Source of the DNA: Phytohabitans suffuscus
Lineage (GTDB): Bacteria > Actinomycetota > Actinomycetes > Mycobacteriales > Micromonosporaceae
Reading direction: 5' to 3'
Length of the DNA stretch: 64,000 nt
Assembly (NCBI RefSeq): GCF_011764565.1
Contig: NZ_AP022871.1
Location: 9,920,320-9,984,319, forward strand
Of this stretch, positions 1-8,789 are shown piece by piece (position 1 is the first letter of the stretch; each line of letters starts with the position of its first letter). The position numbers were made by a program, and so were the translations under genes. Under the pieces are notes generated by a model, which searched no databases, was not told where the DNA came from, and was given only the letters and a program-made list of their open reading frames with translations.

Positions 1-1
1 G

Positions 2-994
2 CTGGAGTACCTGGGCATCCTCGACCCCGAGCAGCAGCGCACGCTCAGCTCACGCCTGCACCGGTACAGCGACCGCCCGCCCACCGAGGACGACGTGATC
101 GCCTGGGTGCGCTGCCCGTCGCTGACCCGGCCGGGCGAAGACCTCTGGGTGCCGGCGCAGCTGTTCTTCCTCGGCTTCACCACCTCGCCCACGCATGGCG
201 ACCTGCTCTTCACGCCGTCCTTCTCCACCGGCACCGCCGCGCACGTGAGCCTGGAGAACGCGCTGCGCAACGCGCTGATCGAGGCGGTGCAGATCGACTC
301 GTTCATCCTCAACTGGTACACGCCGAACCCGTGCCCGGCCGTGGTCGTCGACGACGATGACGCGCTGCGGGTGCTGGCCACGATGCGGCTCGGGCCCGAC
401 TCCGACTACCGGGTCCGGCCGATCCACCTGACCCGGCCCGACCTGCCGCTGCCGACCATCGGCGTCTACATGGACCGCAGGACCGACGCGCTGCCGATGC
501 TCAGCTTCGGGGTGCAGGGCGACGCCGACCCGCGGTCCGCGCTGCTGCGCGGGGCGATGGAGAGCGCGGCCATCCTCGGCCTGGGCATGTACAGCGCGAT
601 CTTCGACACCACCTCGATCCACGCGGCGACCAACACCTCGCCGTACCTCGACCTCGACTCCAACGTGCTGTTCTACGCCGGCCCGCAGGACGCCGACCAC
701 AAGCGCGCCATCGTCGCCGACCGGTTCAGCGGGTCCGTGAAGCTCTCCGAGATCGCCCCGCTGTCCGGGCCGTCCACCCTCGAGTCGCTGATCGCGATGG
801 TGGCCGGGGTGAGCCGCTGGGCGACCTACCTCGACATCACCCCGCCGGAGCTGGCCGACACCGACTGGAAGGTGGTCCGCGTCCTCATCCCCGAACTGCT
901 CAGCATGTGCCTGCCGGGGATGCCGCCCAAGGCCCATCCGCGCATGGTCGCGCACGGCGGAGTGACGAATGACCACCCGCACCCTCTCCCTTAG
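2..994 (+). CDS. YcaO-family cyclodehydratase (partial, 5' end outside window)
   Basis: The frame is open from base 2, so the N-terminus lies to the left; about 330 residues are visible. The stretch STGTAAHVSLENAL followed by an EAVQIDSF-like helix is the typical ATP-binding region of YcaO proteins. The protein ends in DHPHPLP, which satisfies the C-terminal PxPxP motif of azoline-forming YcaO enzymes. Such enzymes use ATP to cyclise Cys/Ser/Thr of a ribosomal precursor peptide to (methyl)thiazolines/oxazolines. The 3' end overlaps the next CPBP gene by 26 bp, so the two are co-translated. The neighbours (two CPBP proteases, ABC exporter, methyltransferase) resemble a streptolysin S/plantazolicin-type layout. 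The precursor, the E1-like partner and any dehydrogenase are not in the window, so the product is unknown. A thioamide-forming YcaO is less likely because of the PxPxP tail. Confidence 0.8.
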   Translation: MEYLGILDPEQQRTLSSRLHRYSDRPPTEDDVIAWVRCPSLTRPGEDLWVPAQLFFLGFTTSPTHGDLLFTPSFSTGTAAHVSLENALRNALIEAVQIDSFILNWYTPNPCPAVVVDDDDALRVLATMRLGPDSDYRVRPIHLTRPDLPLPTIGVYMDRRTDALPMLSFGVQGDADPRSALLRGAMESAAILGLGMYSAIFDTTSIHAATNTSPYLDLDSNVLFYAGPQDADHKRAIVADRFSGSVKLSEIAPLSGPSTLESLIAMVAGVSRWATYLDITPPELADTDWKVVRVLIPELLSMCLPGMPPKAHPRMVAHGGVTNDHPHPLP

Positions 995-1715
995 CGTGCT
1001 GGTCCTGCTCTGCGCGGCGTTCCCGGCGCAGGCGTTCCGGCTGACCCTCGCCGGCGTCGTCGGCGGCACCGGCGCGCGTGCCGGTGCCGCGCCGCGCCGC
1101 CTCGACCGCGGGGTGACCGGGCAGGTGGCCTTCGCGGTCGCGCTGATCGCCACCGCGACCCTCGTCGCCGTGCTCGCGCCGATGCGGTGGGACCTGCTCT
1201 CGCCCGTCGGTTGGCACTGGTACGCCGTCGCGGTCGCGTTCGGCTGCCTCGCCCCGGCGCTGGAGTGGGGCGCCGCCGCGGCGGTGCTCGCGGTCCGGCA
1301 CCGGCGGCTGCCCGGCATCGCGCTGCACCGCCTCGCCGGGGGCGGGTCGGTCCTGGTGGTGCTCGCGGCGGTCGGCGCGGCCGCCGCGGAGGAGGTGCTG
1401 TTCCGCGGTGTCGGCCTGCACCTGCTGGAGCGGGTGCTCGGCTGGCCGGCCGCGGCGGCGGTCGCGGTGACCGCCGTCGTGTACGGGCTCAACCACCTGT
1501 ACTTCGGCCCGCTGACCGTCGCGCAGAAGGCCCTCACCGGCGTCGGGTTCGGCGTGCTCTACCTGCTCGGCGGCCACAACGTGCTGGTGCCGCTGGTCGC
1601 CCACGTGGTGCAGAACGTCGTCGTGCTCACCCTGCTGCCGCGCATGGGCGGCATGAGCGCGGAGCGAAGCGGAGCGCGAGTGCTTCGCCGCGTGTGGCGG
1701 AAGGGGTCCTCGTGA
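969..1715 (+). CDS. CPBP-family intramembrane protease (CAAX protease/bacteriocin-processing type), first copy
   Basis: A 248-residue multi-pass membrane protein with a hydrophobic N-terminal segment and all three CPBP motifs: EEVLFRG at about residues 141-147, a His in YGLNHLYF near residue 176, and HVVQN near 212-216. These residues form the Glu/His active site of Rce1-like intramembrane metalloproteases. Relatives next to YcaO genes (for example SagE) act in leader removal or self-immunity. It overlaps the YcaO gene by 26 bp and the next gene by 4 bp (GTGA). The start ATG at 969 is chosen because of that coupling and because it gives a full first membrane helix. The exact role (protease or immunity) cannot be decided from sequence. 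Confidence 0.82.
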   Translation: MTTRTLSLSVLVLLCAAFPAQAFRLTLAGVVGGTGARAGAAPRRLDRGVTGQVAFAVALIATATLVAVLAPMRWDLLSPVGWHWYAVAVAFGCLAPALEWGAAAAVLAVRHRRLPGIALHRLAGGGSVLVVLAAVGAAAAEEVLFRGVGLHLLERVLGWPAAAAVAVTAVVYGLNHLYFGPLTVAQKALTGVGFGVLYLLGGHNVLVPLVAHVVQNVVVLTLLPRMGGMSAERSGARVLRRVWRKGSS

Positions 1716-2473
1716 CCCGCGACGCGGTGGTCCTCACCGCCACCGCCCTCGCCGCCACCGTGGCCTGGCTCGCCCTGTACCGGCTGCCCTTCCGGCGCAA
1801 CCGCACCCGCCAGCGGGTCCGGATGGCGGTCGCCAGCCGCACCGGGCTCCCCGGCAGGTACGTGTTCCCGGTCCTGGGTACCCTGATCTACCTGGTCGGC
1901 GGCGTCTTGGCGTCGGCCGTGGTGCTCTACGCCGGCGACCTCAGCCTCACCGGCCTGCTCGCCTGGCACGTCACCCCGCACGGCGCCGGCCTGCTGCTGC
2001 TCACCGCCGTCGGCGCCAGCGCGCTGACCGCGTTCGCGATGTCCACCCTGTACGCCGTGCGCCCCCGCGTCGACGTGCCCGGCGCGGTCTCCGGCGTCCG
2101 CTGGATCACCGAGATCCTCGCCCTGCCACGGCGGTGGCGCTACGCCGTGCCGGCGGCCAGCGCCGCGGTCGAGGAGTTCTTCTTCCGGGGCGCCTTCCTC
2201 GGCGGCCTCCTGGCCACCGGCACGCCGGTCTGGCTGGCGATCGCGATCAGCGGCGCGGCCTTCACCGCCGGCCAGGTGCTGCTCACCGAGACGGCCCTGC
2301 AGGCCACCGTGCTCGCACTGTCCAGTGTGGTGCTCGCGGTGCTGTGCGGGCTGCTGGTGACCGTCGAAGGCAGCGTCCTCCCGGCGATCGCGGTGCACGC
2401 CTCGTTCGCCGCCTACTACACCCAGACCAGCGCGCGCCGGGCCGCTCCCGTCGCCGCGGCAGTGCCCCGATGA
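1712..2473 (+). CDS. CPBP-family membrane protein, second copy, divergent active site
   Basis: A 253-residue membrane protein starting at a GTG that overlaps the previous stop (GTGA). It keeps CPBP motif 1 as EEFFFRG at about residues 154-160. The second motif region reads FTAGQVLL and lacks the usual His. The last motif reads VHASF, so the Asn normally four residues after the His is absent. This paralogue may therefore be catalytically weak and may serve in immunity or transport support rather than cleavage; that is inference. It is followed, after a GAGGAGG-type ribosome binding site overlapping its stop, by the ABC ATPase. Two tandem CPBP genes in one RiPP operon suggest a split of tasks. 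Confidence 0.75.
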   Translation: MTRDAVVLTATALAATVAWLALYRLPFRRNRTRQRVRMAVASRTGLPGRYVFPVLGTLIYLVGGVLASAVVLYAGDLSLTGLLAWHVTPHGAGLLLLTAVGASALTAFAMSTLYAVRPRVDVPGAVSGVRWITEILALPRRWRYAVPAASAAVEEFFFRGAFLGGLLATGTPVWLAIAISGAAFTAGQVLLTETALQATVLALSSVVLAVLCGLLVTVEGSVLPAIAVHASFAAYYTQTSARRAAPVAAAVPR

Positions 2474-2488
2474 GGAGGCCCGACAACG

Positions 2489-3444
2489 GTGACCGATGAA
2501 GCAGGACCATTCGTCGACGCCCGCGACGTCACCGTCCGGTACGGTGACCTGACCGCCGTCGACGGCGTCGACCTCACGGCCGCGAAAGGCCAGGTGGTGG
2601 GCCTCGTCGGGCCCAACGGCTCCGGCAAGACCTCGCTGCTGGAGTGCGTCGAGGGGCTGCGCAGGCCGGCCGGGGGCACGATCCGCGTCGGCGGCTTCGA
2701 CCCCGCCGCCGACCGCACCCGGATGACCCGCATCGCCGGCGTCCAGCTCCAGCAGCTCGTCTACCCGCCGCGCGCCACCGTCGAGGAGCTGTGCCGCCTC
2801 TTCGCGTCGTTCTACCCCGACCCGGCCGACCACCGCGAGCTGCTCGACCGGTTCGGCCTGACCGGGCAGCGGCGCAGCCAGGTCGTCAAGCTCTCCGGCG
2901 GCCAGCAGCAGCGCCTCTCGCTCGTGCTGGCCCTGCTCAACAACCCGCAGGTGGTCTTCCTCGACGAGCTCACCAACGGCCTCGACCCGAGGCCCGGCGG
3001 GTGGTCTGGGACGACCTGCGCGGCCGCAACGACGAGGGCCTCACCATCGTGATCACCTCGCATCACATGGAAGAGGTCGAATACCTCTGCGACCTGGTCA
3101 ACGTGCTGCTCAAGGGCCGCGTCGTGGCCACCGGCACGCCCGGCGACCTGATCCGCGAGTACGCCGGCGACACCGTCCGCCTCGTGCTCGACGGGTCCGG
3201 CGGCGACCGCGAGCTGCGCGACAGCCTCACCGCCCTGGGCACCGGTGTGGACGTACGCGTCGCCGGCCAGCGGCTGCTCCTCGACGTGCGCCCGGCCCGC
3301 CGCGCCGACGTCGACGCGCTGCTGGCCGACCGCGGCCGCACCCCGCGAGACCTGCCCCCCTCGCTGGAGGACGCCTACCTGAACCTGACCGGACAGGCCA
3401 CCGGACCGGCCCCGAGCGAAGCGGACAACGTCAATGTTTCCTAG
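2489..3444 (+). CDS. ABC transporter ATP-binding protein, interrupted by an apparent 1-bp deletion
   Basis: The first part (GTG at 2489 after a good GAGGAGG site) shows Walker A GPNGSGKTS, signature LSGGQQQR and Walker B/D-loop FLDELTNGLDP. The frame then breaks at about 2988: adding one base restores LDPEARRVVWDDL and continues in the next frame through ITSHHMEEVEYLCD (H-loop) to the stop at 3444. With the join the protein is about 318 residues, the normal size for a drug/bacteriocin-type ABC-2 exporter ATPase with a C-terminal extension. It overlaps the permease start by 11 bp and should energise it. The deletion sits in a C/G run. I treat it as a likely sequencing error, but a real pseudogene cannot be excluded. 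Confidence 0.82.
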
Positions 3445-4168
3445 CGTGCTGGCGTTCGAGTCGAGGCGGATGCTGCGAAACTTCCCGCCGATGTTCTTCG
3501 GCCTCGTGTTTCCGGTCATGGTGCTGGGCATCTTCGGCGGCATCTACGGCAACGAGCCGTCCGACCTGTGGGACGGCCTGGGCACCGTCGACGTGTCCGT
3601 GCCCGCCTACGTCGGCCTCGTGCTCGCCGTCGCCGGCCTGATGAGCTTCCCGCTCGGCATGGTCGAGTACCGCTCCCGAGGCTTCCTGCGCCGGCTCCGC
3701 GCCACCCCGGCCCGTCCCGCCGCGTTCCTGTCCGCGCAGCTGCTGGTCAACATCGTCATCTGCGTACTGGGCGTGGGCCTGCTCATCGTGGTGGGCGCGC
3801 TCGTGTTCGGCCTGCACGCGCCGGTACGCCCGGTCGCGTTCGCCGGCCTCGCGCTGCTGTCCGGCGCCGCCATGTTCGGCATCGGCCTGCTCATCGCCTC
3901 GATCGCCCGCAGCGAGCAGACCGCCCTGGTCATCGCCAACCTCGTCTACTTCCCGATGATCTTCCTGACCGGCGCCACCGTCCCGCTGGAGCTGATGCCC
4001 GGCTGGATGCGCCGGATCAGCGACGCCCTCCCCCTGACGTACGCGATCGAGTCCCTGCAGTGGGCCTGGCTCGACCGCGGCGACTCGATCGGCGTCGCCC
4101 TGGCCGTGCTCGGCGGCACCATCGTGGTCTGCGCCGCCGTCGCCGCGTGGCTGTTCCGCTGGGAATGA
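3434..4168 (+). CDS. ABC-2 type transporter permease
   Basis: A 244-residue protein with about six hydrophobic segments and the ABC-2 pattern. It has an N-terminal helix after RRMLRNFPP, a cytoplasmic loop with FLRRLRATPARPAAFL, and a C-terminal segment FPMIFLTGATVPLELMP followed by LPLTYAIESLQ, which is characteristic of DrrB/YadH-like exporters. It overlaps the ATPase gene upstream and the methyltransferase start downstream (ATGA), so it is in the same operon. Its likely role is export of the mature RiPP or self-protection. No substrate can be inferred from the sequence. Confidence 0.87.
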   Translation: MFPSVLAFESRRMLRNFPPMFFGLVFPVMVLGIFGGIYGNEPSDLWDGLGTVDVSVPAYVGLVLAVAGLMSFPLGMVEYRSRGFLRRLRATPARPAAFLSAQLLVNIVICVLGVGLLIVVGALVFGLHAPVRPVAFAGLALLSGAAMFGIGLLIASIARSEQTALVIANLVYFPMIFLTGATVPLELMPGWMRRISDALPLTYAIESLQWAWLDRGDSIGVALAVLGGTIVVCAAVAAWLFRWE

Positions 4169-4955
4169 ACACCCGAGTCGAGCAGACCGTGCAGGCCACC
4201 GCCTACGCCGCGGCGGCCTGCCGGGCGCTTGAGACCAACCGCCCGCGCCCCCGCCTCCACGACCCCTCGCCGCGCTCTTCGCGCCCACCGGCCCCGACGC
4301 GCAGGTCGCCCGCCTGGCCGACGCCGGCGTGGACGAGGTCGTCGGCCGCACCGTGCTCGTCGACACGATGCTGGTGGCGGCGCTCTCGCGATGGCCGGGT
4401 GCCGCGGTGGTCAACCTCGGCGCCGGCTTCTGCACCAGGCCGTACCGGCTGGACCTGCCCGGATGCCGCGAGATGGTCGAGGCCGACGACCCCGCCGTCG
4501 TCGACCTCAAGAGCCGGATCCTGCACGACCGGCGACCCACCTGCCCGGTACGCCGGATCCCGCTGGACGTCCGCGACGGGACCGCACTGGACGCGGTCCT
4601 GGCCGCCACCGGACGCACGGGCCCGGTCATCGTGGTCACCGAGGGCCTGCTGGTGTACCTCCCGCCCCCGGCGCTCACCGCCCTGGCCGGCACCCTCGCG
4701 GCCCAGCGCACCACCGTCCACTGGCTCGCCGACATCGTCAGCGCCAGCTCCGCCACCCAGATGCGCGACATCGCCCGGCGGATCCCCGGCGGACTCGCCC
4801 TCTTCGGGCTCGACTCCCTCGCCCCGCTGGAGGACCCCGGCTGGCAGGTGGTCGCCTACCGCGCCCTGCCGGCCGCACACCCCCGCTACGGCACCTCCAG
4901 CCGCGCGCTGGTCGACGGCGTGCTCGCCCTCGACCGCCAACAACCAACCCGATAA
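4165..4955 (+). CDS. SAM-dependent methyltransferase of the leucine carboxyl methyltransferase (LCMT/TcmP-like) family, frameshifted
   Basis: The start ATG overlaps the permease stop. The first ~33 residues are in one frame. A missing C in the CCCC run near 4264 shifts the rest, which then reads LAALFAPTGPDAQVARL and continues to the stop at 4955. The SAM-binding motif VVNLGAGFCTRPYRLD and the family motif TEGLLVYLPP are both clear. Members methylate carboxylate or hydroxyl oxygens of small molecules. In this operon a terminal carboxyl or an O-methyl on the RiPP is the natural inference. Length with the repair is about 263 residues, normal for the family. Confidence 0.78.
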
Positions 4956-4965
4956 AGCACACGTA

Positions 4966-5003
4966 CCGGACCGTTGCTCCCGCGGCCCCACCCTCCGCGG
5001 TCC
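4966..5003 (+). repeat. dispersed repeat family D, copy 1
   Basis: Contains CCGGACCGTTGCTCCCGCGG and continues into a CACCCTCCGCGG segment. The same block occurs at 24781-24839, inverted at 25071-25123, at 34283-34339 and in a weaker form near 14293-14343. Copies 1, 2 and 4 lie just 3' of a gene. No coding capacity is seen. Confidence 0.7.
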
Positions 5004-5167
5004 GCACGATCACACCGGGCCGGACCCGCCACGCGACCTGCTCCGGAACCCCACGATCCTCACCGGGCCGCAGCGACACCACGCCACCCTCCACAATCGA
5101 CACCAGTCCGAACCCCGCGATCCTGAACCAGCACCAAGATCAACACCCGCGGACACGCCACCAGTTC

Positions 5168-5212
5168 GCCAGCAGGGTCCTGGAGGGGAAATTCCTCGCC
5201 ACGGACGCGCCG
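5168..5212 (+). repeat. dispersed repeat family C, copy 1
   Basis: About 45 bp starting GCCAGCAGGGTCCTGGAGGG and ending CTCGCCACGGACGCGCCG. A near-identical copy lies in the opposite orientation at about 36071-36115. It is in intergenic DNA at both places. Confidence 0.65.
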
Positions 5213-5316
5213 CGCCAGGGCGCAGCGGGCCATGTCCGCGCCCCGGCCTTTCACCGGCCTGTCCACCGTGCCCTATGGGTCAACCACTTCCTGCCGATCT
5301 GTCCGCAGTCCCGGCT

Positions 5317-5363
5317 GATCGCGGGCGGCGGTTGCCCCGTGGGGGCGGCAGGCGTCCACGATC
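5317..5363 (+). repeat. palindromic repeat family B, copy 1
   Basis: A 47-bp imperfect palindrome beginning GATCGCGGGC and ending GCGTCCACGATC with a CCCC/GGGG centre. Related copies lie at 5999-6044, about 25520-25560, 25806-25853 and 36633-36680. Most copies are flanked on one side by a conserved GGTTCCGGCT block. Confidence 0.65.
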
Positions 5364-5610
5364 ATCCGGAACCGATCCCCAGGCCGAGGAAAGGTGGACA
5401 AATCGACCGCCCGCACCGGTCATAGTGGACGGACCCGCGCCCTGGCCCGGAAGGTCTACGGAGCTTTCGGGGTCGAGGGCCGAGCGGATCGTGCGCGGCC
5501 GGTCGCGGTCGGCGTCCGGCGCGGTGTGTGAGCTTTGTTCCCGGCGGGCTGGCACACCCGGCCCGGGGCAGGGTTGTGGACCGCAGCGGGTGAGGCCGCG
5601 CGGGAACGCG

Positions 5611-5657
5611 GATCTAGACAACCTGGGGCTGGATACGAGCCCCAACTCATCAAGATC
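5611..5657 (+). repeat. hairpin repeat family E, copy 1
   Basis: Arms GATCTAGACAACCTGGGG and CCCCAACTCATCAAGATC pair imperfectly around a CTGGATACGAG loop. Copy 2 (14627-14673) is the same element in the other orientation. Copy 3 is split by the insertion sequence (34389-35954). Confidence 0.7.
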
Positions 5658-5757
5658 TCATCCAGGAGCCGGACCGCCGCGCGGGCGGCGGGGCGGTCTG
5701 TAGTGGTTTGTGGTGGTTTGTCGGCTTGCGGCAGGGTCCAGGGTTTCGGTTTCGGTG

Positions 5758-6135
5758 GATCGTGGTACGGATCCGCCCCTATGGGGGCAGTTTCATACCA
5801 CGATCTGTTGCCCGGAGCCGCGCGTTCGAGGGCAGGCGCCGAATTCGCCTGGTTTGTTCTCCTCGTCGGGGTGGTCGCGGACCCCAGCGATCCGATGGGG
5901 GCGAGCCGGAGAGCCGCCGAGTCGTTCCCCGAGCTGGCGCCGGCCGTTTCCGCCCGATTTGCCCGCCCGTCGCGCGGCCCGAGGGCCCGGTTCCGGCTGA
6001 TCGTGGACGCGAGCCGCCCCACAGGGCAACCGCCGTCCATGATTAGCTGACCGACGGAGACAAACCAGGCGATTTCGGCGGCGACACGCCGCACCGCGAC
6101 CCCGGCCGCCGCACGATCCGATCGGACCTCGACCC
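5758..6135 (+). repeat. composite dispersed repeat, copy 1 (contains hairpin A1 and palindrome B2)
   Basis: The segment starts with hairpin A1 (5758-5805; ends GATCGTGGTA and TACCACGATC). It continues through a block with CGAATTCGCCTGGTTTGTTC, then palindrome B2 (5999-6044) and a block containing CCAGGCGATTTCGGCG. The whole order and most of the sequence recur inverted at about 36541-36884. It carries no convincing open frame. The edge at the A hairpin is sharp because the flanking sequences differ immediately outside it. Confidence 0.7.
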
Positions 6136-6282
6136 CCCTTCTTCGGGCCGTGGGGAAGATCGCGGCGGGAGGTCGTCGGGGCGGTTCGGCGGCGGGTGGA
6201 GCGGCGGACGGGTGTGCGGGTTCACTACCCTGCCGGTCAGCGGCATGTCGCCGGGGCATGCCATCGCGGAGGTGAACCCCTG

Positions 6283-7500
6283 GTGTCCGAGACGGCCCCG
6301 ACCATCACAGATCAGCCGGACGGCCCGGCGGCCGGTGACCCGATGCCCGGGCCGCGTGCGGCCGAGCCGCGTGCGGCCGCCGCCGAGGGGGCGGACGGGG
6401 GTGCCGAGGCCGGGGATGACGAGGCCGAGGGTGCCGACGACGGCGGTAGGAGCCGGTTCGGCAAGCCGGGGGCGCCGCTGTCCAGGTCGCCGTTCGTGGT
6501 CGGGTTCACGGCCGGGCTCGGCCTGCTGCTGGCCTACGCGCTGTTCATGGTCATCCAGGACGCGGCGTCGATCCTCATCCTCATCTTCATCGCGCTGTTC
6601 CTCGCGGTCGGGCTCCACCCGGCGGTCGTCCGGCTGCAACGCTGGGGGCTGCCGCGCGGGCTGGCGGTGGCGGGTGTCGGCCTCGGCGTCCTGGTGCTGC
6701 TGGCGGCCGGCATGCTCGCCCTCGTGCCGCCGGTCGTGACGCAGACCAGCGCCCTGGTGGAAAACCTGCCCAGCTACATCGACGAGCTGCGCCGCAGCGA
6801 GACCCTGCGCGACCTCAACGAGCAGTACCAGATCATCGACCGGCTCCAGTCGGCCGCGACCGCCTCCAACATGACCAGGGCGGCGGGCGGGGTGCTCGGC
6901 GGGGCACAGGTGGTCTTCGGCGCCGTGTTCAACGTCCTCACGGTCGTGGTGCTGACCATCTACTTCCTGGCCGCGTTCGACCGGCTCCGGCTCGGCGCGT
7001 ACAAGCTCGTCCCCGCCTCGCGCCGGGTGCGCGTGCAGGCCATCGGCGACGAGATCCTCGCCAAGGTCGGCGCGTTCATGGCCGGCGCCCTCGCCATCGC
7101 CCTGATCGCCGGCGTGGCCACCTGGGTCTTCCTCATGATCCTCGGGGTGACCTACCCGTTCGCCCTGGCCGTCGTGGTCGCGGTCTGCGACCTCATCCCC
7201 CAGGTCGGCGCCACCCTCGGCGCGGTCGTGGTCAGCGCGGTCGGCTTCGCCACCGCCGGGTTGACCGTCGGCATCGTCTGCGTGGTGTTCTTCATCGTCT
7301 ACCAGCAGCTGGAGAACTTCGTCATCTACCCCAAGGTGATGCGCCGCGCGGTCAAGGTCAGCGACCTCGCCGCGATCCTCGCCGCCCTGCTCGGCATCGC
7401 CCTGCTCGGCGTGGTCGGCGCGCTGATCGCCATCCCCGCAGTCGCCGCGATCCAGCTCGTCGTCCGCGAGGTCGTGCTGCCCCGGCAGGAGCGCGGCTGA
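6283..7500 (+). CDS. AI-2E family (UPF0118) membrane transporter
   Basis: A protein of 405 residues with a charged, Ala/Glu/Asp-rich cytoplasmic N-terminus of about 65 residues, then around seven to eight transmembrane segments. Typical AI-2E features are present: an early hydrophobic pair (LILIFIALFLAVGLHPAVV), a long hydrophilic middle with the DELRRSETLRDLNEQYQII region, and a C-terminal PxVGAxxG-like segment (LIPQVGATLGAVVV) followed by VYQQLENFVIYPKVM. The GTG at 6283 is chosen because GCGGAGG lies about 10 bp upstream; the longer frame from 6196 has no such site. Family members export small signals or act as Na+/H+ antiporters; substrate unknown. It is transcribed alone out of the repeat island. 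Confidence 0.85.
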   Translation: MSETAPTITDQPDGPAAGDPMPGPRAAEPRAAAAEGADGGAEAGDDEAEGADDGGRSRFGKPGAPLSRSPFVVGFTAGLGLLLAYALFMVIQDAASILILIFIALFLAVGLHPAVVRLQRWGLPRGLAVAGVGLGVLVLLAAGMLALVPPVVTQTSALVENLPSYIDELRRSETLRDLNEQYQIIDRLQSAATASNMTRAAGGVLGGAQVVFGAVFNVLTVVVLTIYFLAAFDRLRLGAYKLVPASRRVRVQAIGDEILAKVGAFMAGALAIALIAGVATWVFLMILGVTYPFALAVVVAVCDLIPQVGATLGAVVVSAVGFATAGLTVGIVCVVFFIVYQQLENFVIYPKVMRRAVKVSDLAAILAALLGIALLGVVGALIAIPAVAAIQLVVREVVLPRQERG

Positions 7501-7507
7501 CCCCGGC

Positions 7508-7724
7508 TCACCCGGCGCGCCGGACCGCGACGCGCACCCGCCGGTGCAGGCCGCCCAGGTACCGGTGTGCCCGGGTGGCCGCCGCGGCGTACGCGACGCC
7601 GAGCGCGAGTGAGGCTCGGCAGGGTCGGCACCCAGGTGAGCAGCAGCAGCCCGGCCACGACCACCGCCTCGCGCTTCGGCTCGCCGAAGTAGCCCGCGAC
7701 CGTGCCCACGACGGCGGCCGTCAC
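7508..7724 (-). CDS. possible small membrane protein, frameshifted
   Basis: Reading leftwards, a GTG at 7724 gives a hydrophobic stretch (AVVVAGLLLLTWVPTLPSL). A shift near 7615 then gives SLALGVAYAAAATRAHRYLG and an Arg-rich end stopping at 7508. This could be a short two-helix protein following the solute-binding protein gene, but no family is recognised. The start is uncertain: codons further upstream could be used. It may also be a decayed remnant. Confidence 0.35.
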
Positions 7725-7778
7725 CGCGAGCCGGTGCCACCAGGTGGTGGCCTTGGCGGTGGCCCAGCCGATCCCGGC

Positions 7779-8741
7779 TCACTGCTGGGACAGGCCGAGG
7801 TCGCGTAGCACGGCGGTGACCCGGGCCGTCTCCGCCTCGACGAAGCGGCCGAACGCGTCGCCGGCGAGGTAGGCGTCGGTCCAGCCGTTGCGGGACATGG
7901 CGTCCCGCCACGGGCGCGAGGCGTGCAGCCGCTCGACCGTCCCGCGCAGCGTGTCCCGGGCCGGCTCGTCCAGGCCGGGCGGGGCGACGAGCCCGCGCCA
8001 GTTGGCGAACACCACGTCGGCGCCGGCCTCGCGGAGCGTGGGCGCGTCCACCCCCGGCACGCGCGCCGGGCTGGTCACCGCCAGCACCCGCAGCTGCCCC
8101 GAGCGGACCTGGTCGGCCGTCTCGCCCAGCCCGGAGACGCCGAACGCCACCTCGCCGCGGAAGACCGCCGCGAGCAGGTCGCCGCCGCCGTCGAAGCTGG
8201 CGTACCGCACGCGGGCCGGCGCGATGCCGACGCCCTTCGCGGTCAGCATGAGCGCCAGGTGGTCCGGGCCGGCGGGGCTGGAGCCGCCGCCGGCCGGTGT
8301 GCCGCCCGGGTCGGCCCGCCAGGCCGCGACCAGGTCGGCGAGGGTCCGGTACGGCGCCGCCCTCGGCACCACCACCAGCGCCGGTTCCTCGATGAGCCGG
8401 GCCACCGGCGTGGTCTGGGCGAGCGTCGCCTCCGCCCGCTGGGTCTCCTGGGCGCCCACCACGCCCAGTCCCATGAGCATCAGCAGGTCGCCGTTGCCCC
8501 GCTCGTACACGAGCCGCTGCAGGCCGACCGTCCCGCTCGCCCCGGGCAGGTTGAAGACCTCGGGGTCGCGGACCACCCCGGCGGTGTCCAGCGCCTGCGC
8601 GACGGTGCGGGCCGTCAGGTCGTACCCGCTGCCGGGCGCGTTGGGCACCATGATGCGCAGGTCCGCGGGCCCGGACCACCGGCCGCCGCAGCCGCCGACC
8701 GCGACCGCGACGCCGGCGGCCAGCAATGTGCGGCGCCGCAT
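7779..8741 (-). CDS. tripartite tricarboxylate transporter solute-binding protein (TctC family), first copy
   Basis: A 320-residue secreted lipoprotein. ATG at 8741 gives MRRRTLL, a hydrophobic signal and a lipobox VGGC near residue 20. The mature part follows the TctC fold: a first-strand segment IMVPNAPGSGYDLTAR that binds carboxylates, a GASGTVGLQRL segment, and FANWRGLVAPPG near the C-terminus. It faces the sensor kinase gene (start 8790) across a 48-bp gap, so the two share a divergent promoter. Some such extra binding proteins act as ligand sensors for CitA/DctB-type kinases. That fits this position, but it is inference. Confidence 0.87.
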   Translation of the reverse strand: MRRRTLLAAGVAVAVGGCGGRWSGPADLRIMVPNAPGSGYDLTARTVAQALDTAGVVRDPEVFNLPGASGTVGLQRLVYERGNGDLLMLMGLGVVGAQETQRAEATLAQTTPVARLIEEPALVVVPRAAPYRTLADLVAAWRADPGGTPAGGGSSPAGPDHLALMLTAKGVGIAPARVRYASFDGGGDLLAAVFRGEVAFGVSGLGETADQVRSGQLRVLAVTSPARVPGVDAPTLREAGADVVFANWRGLVAPPGLDEPARDTLRGTVERLHASRPWRDAMSRNGWTDAYLAGDAFGRFVEAETARVTAVLRDLGLSQQ

Positions 8742-8789
8742 GCCCAACCCCTTGCCCTCGTGCCCTTCTGGCAGTTTGCTGTTTCCACG

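Larger units (their letters stand above)
4956..6282. other. non-coding island with dispersed repeats
   Basis: About 1.3 kb without a credible gene; the open frames on both strands have no recognisable protein and are frame shadows of repeats. It holds repeat D1 (4966-5003), C1 (5168-5212), B1 (5317-5363), hairpin E1 (5611-5657) and a long composite repeat (5758-about 6135). Short pieces such as GAGCTTTCGGGGTCGAG near 5460 recur near 25172. Confidence 0.7.

Noticed and set aside
5535-6050. Several 100-170-residue open frames in the first repeat island
   Set aside because: They run through palindromic repeats, differ between repeat copies in frame and length, and match no family.
6043-8679. 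An 878-residue minus-strand open frame
   Set aside because: It is a GC-driven shadow of the AI-2E transporter and of the first TctC gene in another frame; no domain is recognisable.
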